Positions 1 through 9,607 are shown, counted from the stretch's first letter. The stretch is 64,000 nt of DNA from an uncultured beta proteobacterium (GCA_903826775.1 CAIKFU010000108.1:96710-160709); one strand, 5' to 3'. Notes: generated from the letters alone by a model not told the origin. Numbers and translations: made by a program.

Positions 1-603
1 AAGGAGCGCAGAAATTGGGATCAAGATGGGTTTTGCTAAACCAATTTTCTGGGTTAAGTCTTCAATAGCAGATTTGATCGTATTGAATACTTTCTCATCA
101 AAATTAAATAAATCCATTTTGTTGACAGCAAATACAACGTGGCGCAATCCTAAGAGATGAACAATTGCAGCATGACGTTTAGTTTGCACTAACAAAGTAG
201 CTGTTGAAGTATTGAGGTCAACACGACTAGCGTCAACCAGAATGACAGCTACATCCGATTGGGATGCGCCAGTAACCAGGTTTCGTGTGTACTGCTCGTG
301 TCCTGGAGCATCAGCAACAATGAACTTGCGTTTAGGAGTCGAGAAATAGCGGTAGGCCACATCAATCGTAATTCCTTGCTCGCGCTCAGCTTCTAGTCCG
401 TCAGTTAAAAGCGCAAGGTCTACGCCAGCATCTGAAGAGGTAACGCGGGCATGCTTGGTTTTGGAGAGGGACTCCAGTTGATCAACCAAAATAGATTTAG
501 TGTCATAAAGCAGGCGACCGATCAAGGTGCTCTTGCCATCATCAACGCTGCCAGCTGTAATGAAGCGAACGACGTTTTGGTACGGATTTTGATGAGTAGT
601 CAT
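1..603 (-). CDS. cysN: Sulfate adenylyltransferase subunit 1 (GTPase), N-terminal part
   Basis: This is the GTP-binding subunit of ATP sulfurylase, which with CysD activates sulfate to adenylyl sulfate (APS) in the cytoplasm. The visible 200 residues carry the translation-factor GTPase motifs: P-loop GSVDDGKST (residues 18-26), DAPGHEQY for G3 and NKMD for G4. The C-terminal part lies beyond the left edge, so a fused CysC kinase domain cannot be ruled out. The ATG shares one base with the cysD stop (TGATG), so the two subunits are probably translationally coupled. It is the last visible gene of the leftward cys operon. Confidence 0.95.
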   Translation of the reverse strand, partial: MTTHQNPYQNVVRFITAGSVDDGKSTLIGRLLYDTKSILVDQLESLSKTKHARVTSSDAGVDLALLTDGLEAEREQGITIDVAYRYFSTPKRKFIVADAPGHEQYTRNLVTGASQSDVAVILVDASRVDLNTSTATLLVQTKRHAAIVHLLGLRHVVFAVNKMDLFNFDEKVFNTIKSAIEDLTQKIGLAKPILIPISALL

Positions 604-1526
604 CAGAAGTAACCTTCTTTCTTGCGACGCTCCATAGAGGCCTCATTAGTTTGGTCATCCATGCGAGTTGCTCCACGTTCGGTAATTTCAGTAATGGCCG
701 TCTCAGCAATGATGTCGAGGGGATTGGATGCAGTGCTTAATACAGGGCAGGTGCAGCTGATGTCACCCACAGTACGAAAGCGTACATCTAATACTTCACT
801 GACGTCGCTAGGTGCTTTTGGGGTGATATTTGTCACTGGAACCAATAAGCTATTTTTTCTCACCACTTCACGTTGGTGGGTGTAGTAAATGCTTGGAAGT
901 GTTAATTTCTCACGGGAAATGTATTGCCAGATATCAAGTTCGGTCCAGTTGGAAATCGGGAACACGCGCATATTCTCGCCTTTGGCGATCCGGGCGTTAT
1001 ATAAGTTCCAGAGTTCTGGACGTTGAGCCTTTGGATCCCATTGGCCAAAGTCGTCTCGAAAGGAGAAGATGCGTTCCTTAGCGCGTGCTTTTTCTTCATC
1101 GCGACGAGCGCCACCCATTAGGGCGTCGAATTCATGTTCTGTAATTGCCTCTAACAAAGTTACGGCCTGCGCGGCATTGCGCGAATCGGTTTCTTTGCGT
1201 AAACGCACAGTTCCTTTTTTGATGGAGTCTTCTACAAGACCCACAATCAACTTCACACCCGTTTTTTCCACCACAGCGTCACGATAGGAAATGACTTCTG
1301 GATAGTTGTGGCCGGTATCAATATGCAAAATTGGGAAAGGCAGTTTCACAGGACGATCACCAAACTGAAATGCTTTACGAGCCAAGTGGAACATAACAAT
1401 AGAGTCTTTACCGCCCGAGAACAGCATGGCTGGGTTAGAGCACTGCGCTACCACTTCACGAATGATGTAAATAGATTCAGCTTCAAGCCAATCCAAATGG
1501 TCGTCCAATAATTTATTTTCTTGCAT
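603..1526 (-). CDS. cysD: Sulfate adenylyltransferase subunit 2
   Basis: CysD is the catalytic subunit of ATP sulfurylase and makes APS and pyrophosphate from ATP and sulfate. The 307-residue protein has the PP-loop SGGKDS (residues 37-42) and the CysD-type N-terminus [12 protein letters not shown]. The length fits the family, about 300 residues. It lies 27 bases after cysH and overlaps cysN by one base, which fits a single transcript with the other sulfate-assimilation genes. Confidence 0.96.
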   Translation of the reverse strand: MQENKLLDDHLDWLEAESIYIIREVVAQCSNPAMLFSGGKDSIVMFHLARKAFQFGDRPVKLPFPILHIDTGHNYPEVISYRDAVVEKTGVKLIVGLVEDSIKKGTVRLRKETDSRNAAQAVTLLEAITEHEFDALMGGARRDEEKARAKERIFSFRDDFGQWDPKAQRPELWNLYNARIAKGENMRVFPISNWTELDIWQYISREKLTLPSIYYTHQREVVRKNSLLVPVTNITPKAPSDVSEVLDVRFRTVGDISCTCPVLSTASNPLDIIAETAITEITERGATRMDDQTNEASMERRKKEGYF

Positions 1527-1553
1527 TCGTTACTTCATTCTTATTGAGATTAA

Positions 1554-2282
1554 TTACTTATTAATATGAAGACCACATTCTTTGCTGTCGCTTTGTAGCC
1601 ACCACCAGCGACCGGCACGAATGTCTTCACCTTTTTTCACTTGACGTGTACAGGGATCGCAGCCAATGCTGGGGTAGCCTTTGAGGTGCAAAGGATGAAT
1701 AGGGACTTTCTCTTGTTGAATATAAGCCCAGATATCGGCTTCAGTCCAATCAAACAAGGGATTGAACTTGGCGATGCCTCTTACGTCATCTAATTCTTCT
1801 AAATTGAGTTCAGTGCGCGTAGTAGATTGTTCACGTCTTTGGCCAGTGATCCAGGCGTTTGCACCAAGCAGTGCAGTATTTAAGGGTTTGATTTTGCGCG
1901 CGCCACAGCAAGCATTTTTTGACTCTTCGCCATCGTAAAAACCGTTCATGCCGTATTGATCAATAAAGGCCTGAACATCATCTTCATTTGGATAAGCCTT
2001 TTCGATCACTACGTCATAACGATCTTCAGTGGTCTTCACCATGTCTTCAGTTTCTTGATGCAATCGTCCTGTAGCAAGGGTAAATAATTTCATCTTTGCA
2101 TGGGCTTTGACAAGTGCATCAGTAATCACCATATCTTCAGCTGCTAGGCTAGTGGCAAAACGAACATCAGAAAAACGACTCGAAATATCTAGTAAACGCT
2201 GCTTCAGGGCGGCAGATTTCTCCGCAAGTTCAGTGGGGGTGAGGTTGCTGGCTGGTATTGACCAAAATTCTGGAGCGATCAT
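1554..2282 (-). CDS. cysH: Adenylyl-sulfate (APS) reductase of the CysH family
   Basis: CysH reduces activated sulfate to sulfite with thioredoxin as reductant. The 242-residue protein has the two cysteine pairs that mark the 4Fe-4S assimilatory APS reductases: Cys125-Cys126 in ACCGARK, and Cys208/Cys211 in GCDPC. The catalytic cysteine is Cys236 in ECGLH. Simple PAPS reductases such as that of E. coli lack the two pairs, so APS is the likely substrate and the pathway may skip PAPS. The start overlaps the stop of the upstream permease gene by 4 bases (ATGA). Confidence 0.93.
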   Translation of the reverse strand: MIAPEFWSIPASNLTPTELAEKSAALKQRLLDISSRFSDVRFATSLAAEDMVITDALVKAHAKMKLFTLATGRLHQETEDMVKTTEDRYDVVIEKAYPNEDDVQAFIDQYGMNGFYDGEESKNACCGARKIKPLNTALLGANAWITGQRREQSTTRTELNLEELDDVRGIAKFNPLFDWTEADIWAYIQQEKVPIHPLHLKGYPSIGCDPCTRQVKKGEDIRAGRWWWLQSDSKECGLHINK

Positions 2283-3073
2283 GAAGAGACGAGTTTAATT
2301 CCAACCAAAAATAGAGTTGCTGCAAGCGTAATTCTTGTTGCGCGTTCAGATAGGGTGCTGGCAAGTTTAGCACCTATCCATATAGCAGGGACCGAGCCAA
2401 TTAAGAGACCAAAAAGCAAGTCAAAGTGGACATTTCCAAGCCACCAGTGCCCAATTCCCGCCAAGGCAGTAAGGGGGACAGCATAAGCTATGTCGGTGCC
2501 TGCAACCTGTGCAGGCTTCAGGTATGGATAGAGGACCAATATCAAGGTGGCGCCAATTGCACCGGCGCCAATTGATGAAATGGTTACTAACACGCCAATT
2601 ACAGCCCCAACTGAAACGGTAGCTATCTTGAGGTTGTTGCCGCTCGGTAAAGCACTGGGATTGCGTTGAACCCAATTTAAAATTTTAGCTCTAAATAAAA
2701 GTGATCCCGCAGTAAGCAGCACAGAAATCCCTATTGAAATGCTGATGAAGTGGTTAAAGTTTTTAGAAACTGGCCCAATAAATTTTAGAGTTAGGATGGA
2801 AAGGATGGCGGTGGTGAGGCTACCAATACAGAGAAGCCGAACAATGTCCCATCTTACGTTGCCATGAAGTTTATGAGCGGCTGTGCCAAATCCTTTGGTG
2901 ATTGCTGCAAATGCCAAATCTGTTCCAACCGCTGTAGTTGGTGCAACTCCAAAAATAATAGTAAGAAGAGGCGTCATGAGAGAACCGCCGCCAACCCCTG
3001 TCATTCCTACTAGAAGACCGACAAGCGCACCAGAAATAATAAATTGAGAGGAGTCTAGAAAAAATTGGATCAT
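2279..3073 (-). CDS. TSUP (TauE/SafE) family membrane permease, probably sulfate or sulfite
   Basis: This is a 264-residue integral membrane protein of the TauE/SafE (TSUP) family. It has two related halves, each opening with a glycine-rich hydrophobic segment: GLLVGMTGVGGGSLMTP near residue 20 and VLVTISSIGAGAIGATL near residue 160. Family members move sulfite, sulfoacetate, sulfate or related anions across the inner membrane. Its position directly before cysH, with coupled stop and start codons, points to sulfate uptake or sulfite handling. The substrate is inferred from context only. Confidence 0.85.
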   Translation of the reverse strand: MIQFFLDSSQFIISGALVGLLVGMTGVGGGSLMTPLLTIIFGVAPTTAVGTDLAFAAITKGFGTAAHKLHGNVRWDIVRLLCIGSLTTAILSILTLKFIGPVSKNFNHFISISIGISVLLTAGSLLFRAKILNWVQRNPSALPSGNNLKIATVSVGAVIGVLVTISSIGAGAIGATLILVLYPYLKPAQVAGTDIAYAVPLTALAGIGHWWLGNVHFDLLFGLLIGSVPAIWIGAKLASTLSERATRITLAATLFLVGIKLVSS

Positions 3074-3096
3074 ATTAAGTGGGTAAAAACTCTGTA

Positions 3097-3261
3097 CTAA
3101 GAGAAAGATTGCTCAAACTCTTCCAGTTTGATGGCATTCATGAGAAACAGAATTTGGCGCTGAAAACTTTTGCGCTCATCAATTTTGTCCAGAGGCACAC
3201 GATCGTGTTCACGTAGCAAACCCGTAATAACTGGATTGAAGTGCTCTCTGACTGGTGACAT
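3097..3261 (-). CDS. Small conserved-looking protein at the head of the cys operon
   Basis: This is a predicted 54-residue soluble protein beginning MSPVREHFNPVITGLL. I chose the ATG at 3261 because AAGGA sits 6 bases upstream; an earlier in-frame ATG at 3321 has no such site and lies inside the probable promoter. The protein is charged, with no signal peptide, membrane segment or cysteine. I do not recognise its family. It ends 23 bases before the permease gene and follows the operon promoter, so it should be co-transcribed with the sulfate genes and may have a regulatory or accessory role there. Confidence 0.6.
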   Translation of the reverse strand: MSPVREHFNPVITGLLREHDRVPLDKIDERKSFQRQILFLMNAIKLEEFEQSFS

Positions 3262-3292
3262 CGTAATTCCTTGGTAAAGACTCGTTAGGCAG

Positions 3293-3360
3293 AATTTACC
3301 AAGTTGGCTATATATCCACAAGGAATATATAGCGATATCTAAATTACTTTTAGCTATATA
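3293..3360 (-). promoter_or_regulatory. Candidate promoter and operator of the cys operon
   Basis: Reading leftward, a -35-like TTGTGG (3321-3316) and a -10-like TAAATT (3298-3293) are separated by 17 bases. The -35 lies in the middle of an inverted repeat at 3307-3333, with 9-base arms GCTATATAT and ATATATAGC. A further direct copy of GCTATATA is at 3353-3360. Sites around -35 and -70 are typical for LysR-type activators such as CysB. The binding protein is an inference. Confidence 0.5.
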
Positions 3361-3371
3361 GGTGGTTTTGT

Positions 3372-4148
3372 TTACTTCTCTACAAACGCGCGTTCGTAGA
3401 CATAGTCACCCATCTGACCAAGACTAGGGGAAACTTTAAAGCCCCGGGCATCAAGCATGTCAGCGGTTTCTTTAAGCATGGATGGACTGCCGCAAATCAT
3501 GGCCCGATCAACGACGGGATCCAAAGGAGGTAGGCCGATATCATTAAACAGCTGGCCCGATTCAATTGCAGTTGTAAGGCGTCCCGTTTGTTTGAATGCT
3601 TCCCGTGTTACGGTCGGGTAATAAATCAGTTTTTCTCGAACTATTTCGCCAAGAAATTCATCTTGGGGCAATTCATTTTTTAGGTAATTTTCATAGGCTA
3701 GCTCACTCACAAGGCGTACGCCATGAACCAACACTACCTTTTCAAACTTGTCATACGTTTCAGGGTCGCGAATAATGCTCATAAAGGGGGCCATTCCCGT
3801 CCCGGTGCTGAATAAATATAAATTCTTGCCTGGATTCAAATCGTCTATCACCAAGGTCCCGACGGATTTTTCACTTACCAGGATTGGATCGCCAACCTTG
3901 ATCAACTGGAGTCGCGAAGTGAGGGGACCATCCTGAACTTTGATGCTCAGAAATTCTAAGTGCTCCTCATAGTTGGGGCTTGCTACGCTATAGGCTCTTA
4001 CCAACGGCTTACCGTTTACCTCAAGGCCGATCATTAGAAAATGACCGCTACGAAAGCGCAAACCTTTATTTCTGGTGGTAGTAAAGCTAAAAAGGGTGTC
4101 ATTCCAATGGTGAACAGTGAGTACGGTTTCGGTGTTATATGCGGCCAT
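3372..4148 (-). CDS. fpr: Ferredoxin--NADP reductase
   Basis: This is a 258-residue flavoprotein that passes electrons between NADPH and ferredoxin or flavodoxin. The FAD-binding RAYSVASP is at 51-58, the nucleotide-binding GTGMAPF at 116-122, and the bacterial Fpr-type C-terminus YVYERAFVEK closes the protein. It lies just upstream of the sulfate operon on the same strand but is separated from it by that operon's promoter. It could supply reductant for sulfite reduction, though no sulfite reductase gene is in view. Confidence 0.93.
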   Translation of the reverse strand: MAAYNTETVLTVHHWNDTLFSFTTTRNKGLRFRSGHFLMIGLEVNGKPLVRAYSVASPNYEEHLEFLSIKVQDGPLTSRLQLIKVGDPILVSEKSVGTLVIDDLNPGKNLYLFSTGTGMAPFMSIIRDPETYDKFEKVVLVHGVRLVSELAYENYLKNELPQDEFLGEIVREKLIYYPTVTREAFKQTGRLTTAIESGQLFNDIGLPPLDPVVDRAMICGSPSMLKETADMLDARGFKVSPSLGQMGDYVYERAFVEK

Positions 4149-4192
4149 AAATGCTTACGTATTGAGGATTTTTTAGTGGAGAATAGCTTCAA

Positions 4193-4220
4193 TTATCCCC
4201 ATTTTTAAAAACGGGGATAA
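4193..4220. terminator. Hairpin after the Bug receptor gene
   Basis: An 8-base-pair stem (TTATCCCC at 4193-4200, GGGGATAA at 4213-4220) starts directly after the stop codon of the leftward receptor gene and has an AT-rich loop that can itself pair. No clean U-tract follows in the leftward direction, so it is a weak terminator candidate or an mRNA-end stabiliser. Confidence 0.4.
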
Positions 4221-4221
4221 A

Positions 4222-5190
4222 TCATTCAGCCTGAATGCCGATGGATTTAACCAGTTGAGAGTATTTCGTAGATTCGCGTCTAATGAATTCATCGAAATCA
4301 GTTCGAGAGTTGGCGCGTATCAAAATACCATCTTTTTCAAGCGGATTTTTGAAGGCGGGATCCTCTAGGACGCTGTTTACGGCTGCATTGAGGAAATTGA
4401 CTACTGCATCTGGAGTGCCGACTGGAGCAAATAGTCCTCCCCAAAGCGTAAAGTTAAAACCCTTTAGCTCATCTTCTGCTACGGTATGGACGTCCGGCAA
4501 GACAGGCATTCTTTTAACGGACGAAACGGCTAAGGCGGTTAAATTTTTAGTTTGAATTTGGGGGATTACCGAGGGAGCGCTCGAGAAGAAGGCATCAACA
4601 TGCCCACCCAAAACATCGGTCATTGCAGGTCCGGCACCTTTATATGGGGCGTGAATCAAATCAATTCCAACTCCCTGACAAAGGGCCGCCGCTGCCAAGT
4701 GCCCCGGCGTTGCTGAACCAGAAGATGCATAAGTCATTCCACCCGGCTTGGCTTTTGCAGCCTTAATAAAATCAGGAAGGTTTTTAAATGGTGAATTGAT
4801 GGAGGTAACCATGATTAGTGGTACTTCGCCAATGAGGGCGACCGGTTTAAAATCCTTTATGGGGTTATATCCCAAATCCTTCGATACGGAAGGGTTGATT
4901 GCCATTTCCCCGGTTTGACCGAGAAGCAATGTGTAGCCATCGGGGTTAGCTTTTGCAACGTAGCGACTTCCTAGCGCGCCGGTTGCTCCGGGTTTATTTT
5001 CTACAATGAATGATTGTTTGGTTTTGACGCTGAGTTTTTCGGCCACTTGCCTTGCAAGAAGATCGCCAAGTCCGCCCGGAGCATAGGTGACTACAATCGT
5101 AACGGGTTTATTTGGGTAAGGAACCTGAGCATGGGTTGTGCCAAATGAAATGATGCTAAGTGCAATGAGGGCGAGGGTGTTTTTAACCAT
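4222..5190 (-). CDS. Bug/TctC-type periplasmic solute receptor
   Basis: This is a Bug-family (tripartite tricarboxylate transporter) substrate-binding protein, typically for carboxylic acids. From the ATG at 5190 it has 322 residues, starting with a signal peptide (MVKNTLALIALSIISFG..HAQ) followed by the family hallmark YPNKPVTIVVTYAPGG. The frame can also begin at a TTG at 5217; AAAGGA lies upstream of the ATG but 12 bases away. No TctA or TctB membrane subunits are nearby, as is common for this expanded family. The ligand cannot be told from sequence. Confidence 0.88.
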   Translation of the reverse strand: MVKNTLALIALSIISFGTTHAQVPYPNKPVTIVVTYAPGGLGDLLARQVAEKLSVKTKQSFIVENKPGATGALGSRYVAKANPDGYTLLLGQTGEMAINPSVSKDLGYNPIKDFKPVALIGEVPLIMVTSINSPFKNLPDFIKAAKAKPGGMTYASSGSATPGHLAAAALCQGVGIDLIHAPYKGAGPAMTDVLGGHVDAFFSSAPSVIPQIQTKNLTALAVSSVKRMPVLPDVHTVAEDELKGFNFTLWGGLFAPVGTPDAVVNFLNAAVNSVLEDPAFKNPLEKDGILIRANSRTDFDEFIRRESTKYSQLVKSIGIQAE

Positions 5191-5272
5191 TTTGTGCAAT
5201 ATTCCTTTAAGGCTCAATTTTAACCCTTGCTAGGGTATGGGGTATGCCATGCTGCCCTAGTATCATTGGGGT

Positions 5273-5752
5273 ATGAAGCCGATCCAATTTTTATTTCTTG
5301 CCTTTTTTAGCCTGGCGCTGATTGCGGTGGCCGTCACACTGCAATACGTGGGATATCAAGAGGTTTTATACGCCCCTTGCCCTTTATGTATTTTGCAAAG
5401 ACTGGGTTATCTTGGCATCGCCTTGTCTTGCTTTTTGGCGATTTCCTTTAAATCCCTTGCCAAATGGTTTCATGCATTGGCATTTATTTTTGCAAGTTAT
5501 GGCCTTGGGGTTGCGATTCGACATGTCTGGGTGTTATCGCACCCGGATTCTTCTTGTGGAATTGACCCGCTGGAAACATGGATCAATCAATTTCAACTAA
5601 CCAATTATTTTTCCTGGATATTCAAGGCCGACGGTTTTTGTACTGCGAAGTTGCCTACTATATTGGGTTTGCAGGTGCCCGAATGGTCTTTGGTATGGTT
5701 TTCCATTTTCTGGATAGCATTGTTGCTGACTTTTTTTAGAAGGGTCAAATAG
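5273..5752 (+). CDS. dsbB: Disulfide bond formation protein B
   Basis: This inner-membrane quinone reductase reoxidises periplasmic DsbA. The 159-residue protein has four hydrophobic helices and both cysteine pairs: Cys36-Cys39 in CPLC, and Cys95 with Cys123 in the second periplasmic loop. Length and layout match the betaproteobacterial DsbB family. It is transcribed rightward, divergent from the Bug receptor gene and upstream of cysK. Confidence 0.93.
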   Translation: MKPIQFLFLAFFSLALIAVAVTLQYVGYQEVLYAPCPLCILQRLGYLGIALSCFLAISFKSLAKWFHALAFIFASYGLGVAIRHVWVLSHPDSSCGIDPLETWINQFQLTNYFSWIFKADGFCTAKLPTILGLQVPEWSLVWFSIFWIALLLTFFRRVK

Positions 5753-5790
5753 TCCCCATTTTGTTTTATAGAATTTAAAGTGCTTAACTT

Positions 5791-5829
5791 ATGAAAATTG
5801 CTTCTTTTACAGGCAAGCAGAATTTTCAT
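5791..5829. promoter_or_regulatory. Inverted repeat upstream of cysK
   Basis: Perfect 9-base arms ATGAAAATT (5791-5799) and AATTTTCAT (5821-5829) are separated by 21 bases and end 37 bases before the cysK ATG. An imperfect GCTT/AAGC pairing continues inward. It may be a regulator site, for example for CysB, or an mRNA leader hairpin. Function is inferred from position only. Confidence 0.35.
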
Positions 5830-5866
5830 ATGATCGTTCTACATATTTTCATTTCAAGGAATCTGC

Positions 5867-6838
5867 ATGACTTATTTTAAAGACAACTCTGAAACGATTG
5901 GACGTACCCCGCTGGTACGGTTGAATCGCGTGACTGATGGTGCAAAGGCCATCGTGTTGGCAAAGATTGAAGGCAGAAATCCTGCCTATTCGGTAAAGTG
6001 CCGTATCGGCGTATCGATGGTCAACGATGCTCAGAAAAAAGGCTTGCTGGGTCCTGGCAAGGAATTGGTTGAGCCAACGAGTGGAAATACCGGCATTGCC
6101 TTGGCATTTGTGGCGGCAGCACGTGGTATCCCCTTAACGTTGACGATGCCAGAGACTATGAGCCTGGAACGTCGCAAGCTATTAACAGCGCTGGGAGCAA
6201 AAATCGTGTTGACTGAAGGCCCTAAGGGTATGAATGGCGCAATTGCAAAGGCGAAAGAGATTGCCGAATCCGACCCCAAATATATTTTGCTACAGCAATT
6301 TAGCAATCCATCGAATCCTGCAATTCATGAAACTACGACAGGCCCTGAAATTTGGGAGGATACCGATGGCAAGATTGATGTATTTGTTGCAGGTGTTGGA
6401 ACTGGCGGTACCCTCACAGGCGTTAGTCGTTATATCAAAAAGATTAAGAACAAAACGATAACATCGGTTGCAGTAGAACCCACCAGTAGTCCTGTAATTA
6501 CTCAAAAACTCAATGGGGAGGAGATTAAGCCGGCCCCCCATAAAATTCAGGGTATCGGCGCAGGTTTCATTCCGGACAACTTGGACCTCTCTCTGGTCGA
6601 TTTGGTGGAACAGGTCAGCAATGAAGAGGCAATTGAATTTGCCCGACGCCTTGCCAAAGAAGAAGGTATTTTGGCTGGCATCTCCTGCGGAGCTGCAGCA
6701 GCTGTCGCAGTGCGTTTGGCAAAAAAACCAGAGTATGAGGGAAAGACGATCGTTGTGGTTCTTCCGGACTCCGCTGAGCGTTACCTGAGTTCAGCCCTCT
6801 TTGAAGGCGTATTTGATGAGAAGGGCTTGCCTGCCTGA
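5867..6838 (+). CDS. cysK: Cysteine synthase A (O-acetylserine sulfhydrylase)
   Basis: This PLP enzyme makes L-cysteine from O-acetylserine and sulfide. The 323 residues match E. coli CysK in length and closely in motifs: PLP lysine K44 in [14 protein letters not shown] (71-76), and [10 protein letters not shown] for phosphate binding. The SVKCRIG signature fits CysK rather than CysM. AAGGA precedes the ATG at good spacing. It ends in a strong bidirectional hairpin shared with lysS. It is the end-point enzyme of the sulfate pathway encoded at the left of the window. Confidence 0.95.
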   Translation: MTYFKDNSETIGRTPLVRLNRVTDGAKAIVLAKIEGRNPAYSVKCRIGVSMVNDAQKKGLLGPGKELVEPTSGNTGIALAFVAAARGIPLTLTMPETMSLERRKLLTALGAKIVLTEGPKGMNGAIAKAKEIAESDPKYILLQQFSNPSNPAIHETTTGPEIWEDTDGKIDVFVAGVGTGGTLTGVSRYIKKIKNKTITSVAVEPTSSPVITQKLNGEEIKPAPHKIQGIGAGFIPDNLDLSLVDLVEQVSNEEAIEFARRLAKEEGILAGISCGAAAAVAVRLAKKPEYEGKTIVVVLPDSAERYLSSALFEGVFDEKGLPA

Positions 6839-6871
6839 GATTGTTAAGACTTGCTGTAAAAGTTGCCCAAT

Positions 6872-6897
6872 AAAAAGCCGCAATACAGCGGCTTTTT
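6872..6897. terminator. Bidirectional intrinsic terminator between cysK and lysS
   Basis: A 10-base-pair stem (AAAAAGCCGC at 6872-6881, GCGGCTTTTT at 6888-6897) has a 6-base loop. The stem provides a T-run on each strand, so it can end both the rightward cysK transcript and the leftward lysS transcript. Confidence 0.9.
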
Positions 6898-6921
6898 ATT
6901 TCACCCGTTTTTCTTGCAGGC

Positions 6922-8469
6922 TTATTCTTCTTCGCGACGTAGATGCGGGAAGAGAATAACATCCCGAATATTGGGAACATCCGTTAATAACATGACCAAA
7001 CGATCGATGCCAATTCCACACCCTCCGGTAGGTGGCATGCCGTACTCGAGCGCGCGGATAAAGTCATGGTCAAAATACATTGCTTCTTCATTGCCAGCTT
7101 CTTTTTGCTCGACCTGCTTGCGAAAACGTTCGGCCTGATCTTCGGCATCGTTTAACTCAGAGAAGCCGTTGGCAATTTCTCTGCCGGTAATAAACAACTC
7201 AAAGCGTTCAGTTATGCCGGGGCGAGTATCCGATTCGCGAGCAAGCGGACTAACTTCGATTGGATAATCAATAATGTAGGTCGGGTCCCAAAGGTGTTCT
7301 TCCGCAACCAATTCAAAAAGAGCCAGCTGAAGAGCGCCTAAGCCAGCACCTTTAAGCATGGGGCTATTAGGATCTTCCCCGCCTTTTTTCAATTCGGAGC
7401 GAATAAATTCGGTGTCCTCTAGCTGTTTCGCAGCATATTGTTTATTGGATTGCGGAGCGAATTTCAGGATTGCTTCAGTAATGGTGAGGCGTTGAAACGG
7501 TTTGCTGAGATCGAGCTCACGTCCTTGATGACTTAAGACGGCGGTGCCTTGGGCGTCAATCGCGGCCGAGCGAATCAGGTTTTCAGTAAAGTCCATTAGC
7601 CAGCGATAGTCGGTGTACGCGGCATAAAACTCCATCATTGTGAATTCGGGATTGTGGCGAGGGCTAACACCCTCGTTGCGGAAATTGCGGTTAATTTCAA
7701 AGACGCGCTCAAAGCCACCAACAACCAACCGTTTTAAATACAGTTCAGGCGCAATCCGCAAATACATTTGCATATCAAGTGCATTGTGGTGGGTGATGAA
7801 CGGTTTCGCCGTTGCTCCTCCCGGTATGGGATGGAGCATCGGCGTTTCCACTTCCATAAAATTCGCATCCAACATATGGTGGCGCAGCGAGGCAATGGCC
7901 TTACTGCGTGCCAAGAAAGTCGCTCTTGTATCAGGGCTGACAATCAAATCCACATACCTCTGACGGTACTTTGTCTCCAGGTCGGATAGGCCGTGAAACT
8001 TGTCTGGTAGAGGGCGCAATGACTTACTTAATAGTCGCAAATTGGAACACTCGACCGATAGTTCACCTTTGTTAGTCTTAAAGATCAATCCTTCAGCGGC
8101 AATAAAGTCACCCAAATCCCAATGCTTGAAAGCTGCGTGGGTTTCCGTGCCGCTAATATCGTCGCTGATAAAAAATTGGATTTGGCCGCTACGATCTTGA
8201 ATGGTTGCAAAACTCGCTTTGCCCATGACACGCTTGAGCACCATGCGACCAGCTACTTTGACGTGTATTTTCTTGGTGGCTAATTCTTCCTTATTGAAGC
8301 TGTCGTAATGCGCATGCAGATCTGCGGCTAGGTGCGTTGGCGAGAAATCATTTGGAAAGGCAACGCCTGCCGCACGCAGTTTGGCTAGTTTTTCACGACG
8401 TTCCGCGATGATGTGGTTTTCATCAACCGGGTCGGTGTTAACGGAATTTTTTGGTGTGTTCTGGTTCAT
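6922..8469 (-). CDS. lysS: Lysyl-tRNA synthetase, class II
   Basis: This enzyme charges tRNA-Lys. The 515-residue protein has an N-terminal OB-fold anticodon-binding domain (about residues 60-165) and a class II catalytic core. Motif 2 is seen as [20 protein letters not shown] and motif 3 as [12 protein letters not shown] near the C-terminus. It follows prfB by 12 bases on the same strand, the same arrangement as in E. coli and many other proteobacteria. Confidence 0.96.
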   Translation of the reverse strand: MNQNTPKNSVNTDPVDENHIIAERREKLAKLRAAGVAFPNDFSPTHLAADLHAHYDSFNKEELATKKIHVKVAGRMVLKRVMGKASFATIQDRSGQIQFFISDDISGTETHAAFKHWDLGDFIAAEGLIFKTNKGELSVECSNLRLLSKSLRPLPDKFHGLSDLETKYRQRYVDLIVSPDTRATFLARSKAIASLRHHMLDANFMEVETPMLHPIPGGATAKPFITHHNALDMQMYLRIAPELYLKRLVVGGFERVFEINRNFRNEGVSPRHNPEFTMMEFYAAYTDYRWLMDFTENLIRSAAIDAQGTAVLSHQGRELDLSKPFQRLTITEAILKFAPQSNKQYAAKQLEDTEFIRSELKKGGEDPNSPMLKGAGLGALQLALFELVAEEHLWDPTYIIDYPIEVSPLARESDTRPGITERFELFITGREIANGFSELNDAEDQAERFRKQVEQKEAGNEEAMYFDHDFIRALEYGMPPTGGCGIGIDRLVMLLTDVPNIRDVILFPHLRREEE

Positions 8470-8481
8470 ATCAGTAGGTAA

Positions 8482-9586
8482 TTAAATGCCTTGTTTCAGG
8501 CTGGCCTCAATAAAAGCATCCAAGTCGCCATCCAGCACTTTTTGAGTGTTGGAAATTTCAACATTGGTACGTAAATCTTTAATACGGCTTTGATCTAGAA
8601 CATAAGAGCGGATCTGGTGACCCCAGCCTACATCGGTTTTCGTGGCTTCAAGCTTGTCCTGTTCTACACGCCGTTTTTGCATTTCATGCTCATATAGACG
8701 TGATTTCAACATGGTCATCGCTTCGGCGCGGTTGCGGTGTTGACTGCGATCATTTTGGCATTGGACAACGATGCCGGTAGGGATGTGCGTAAGGCGAACA
8801 GCCGAATCGGTTTTATTGATATGCTGACCACCAGCTCCTGATGCGCGGTAAGTATCCGTCCGTATATCTGCGGGATTGACTTCGATCTCGATGGAGTCAT
8901 CGATCTCAGGGTAAACATAAATACTGGCAAAAGAAGTGTGGCGACCATTTGAGGAGTCGAACGGCGACTTTCTCACTAGGCGGTGTACTCCTGTTTCCGA
9001 GCGAAGATGGCCATAGGCATATTCGCCATCGACTCTGATCGTTGCGCTTTTGATTCCAGCAACATCGCCATCGGACTCCTCGAGGATTTCTGTCTTGTAA
9101 CCCTTGCGCTCACAGTATTTCAGATATTGGCGATAGAGCATGCTAGCCCAGTCGCAGGCTTCGGTTCCACCTGCGCCAGCTTGAATATCGATAAAGCAAT
9201 TGCAAGGATCCATTTCGTTGTGGAACATGCGACGAAACTCTAGATCGGCAATGACCTTACCGTAGGACTCAGTATCCTTTTCAATTGAGGTAATAGTCTC
9301 AAAGTCGCTCTCGTCTTTGGCCATCTCGAACAACTCAAGGGCGCTGGTGATGTTGGTGTTTAAATTGGATAGGGTTGACACAACTCCATCGAGCAATTTT
9401 TTTTCTTTTCCAAGAGATTGAGCCTTTTTTTGATCATCCCAGATTTTTGGATCTTCGAGTATTGAATTGACCTCAGTCAGGCGGCGTGACTTTACATCGA
9501 AGTCAAAGATACCCCCGAAGGGCTTGTTCGCGTGCGAGTAGATCGGAGAGTGTGTTTGAGATGAGGTTTAATTGTTCGGCTTCCAT
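8482..9586 (-). CDS. prfB: Peptide chain release factor 2, expressed through a +1 frameshift
   Basis: RF2 ends translation at UGA and UAA codons. The first 27 codons (ATG at 9586) run to an in-frame TGA at 9505-9503; a +1 shift at CTT-TGA-C joins them to the long frame ending at 8482, giving about 367 residues, normal for RF2. The long frame has the stop-recognition tripeptide SPF (in VRKSPFDSS) and the peptidyl-hydrolysis motif GGQ (in GAGGQHIN). The shift couples RF2 output to its own activity. It sits between recJ and lysS in one leftward operon. Confidence 0.96.
9502..9517 (-). promoter_or_regulatory. Programmed +1 frameshift element of prfB
   Basis: On the minus strand the sequence reads CGGGGGTATCTTTGAC: an internal Shine-Dalgarno-like G-run, the slippery CTT codon and the in-frame TGA followed by C. 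It matches the E. coli element except for one base at the left end. Slow termination at UGA when RF2 is scarce allows the shift. Confidence 0.95.
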
Positions 9587-9607
9587 CCCGACATTATAGA
9601 GGGGATA

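Noticed and set aside
5867..6838. Assignment as cysteine synthase B (cysM)
   Set aside because: The SVKCRIG motif around the PLP lysine and the 323-residue length fit CysK.
8482..9396. prfB as a pseudogene broken by a frameshift
   Set aside because: The break matches the programmed RF2 frameshift element exactly, so the gene is functional.
9501..9600. Separate small ORF of 27 codons upstream of prfB
   Set aside because: It is the zero-frame leader of RF2, joined by the +1 shift, not an independent gene.
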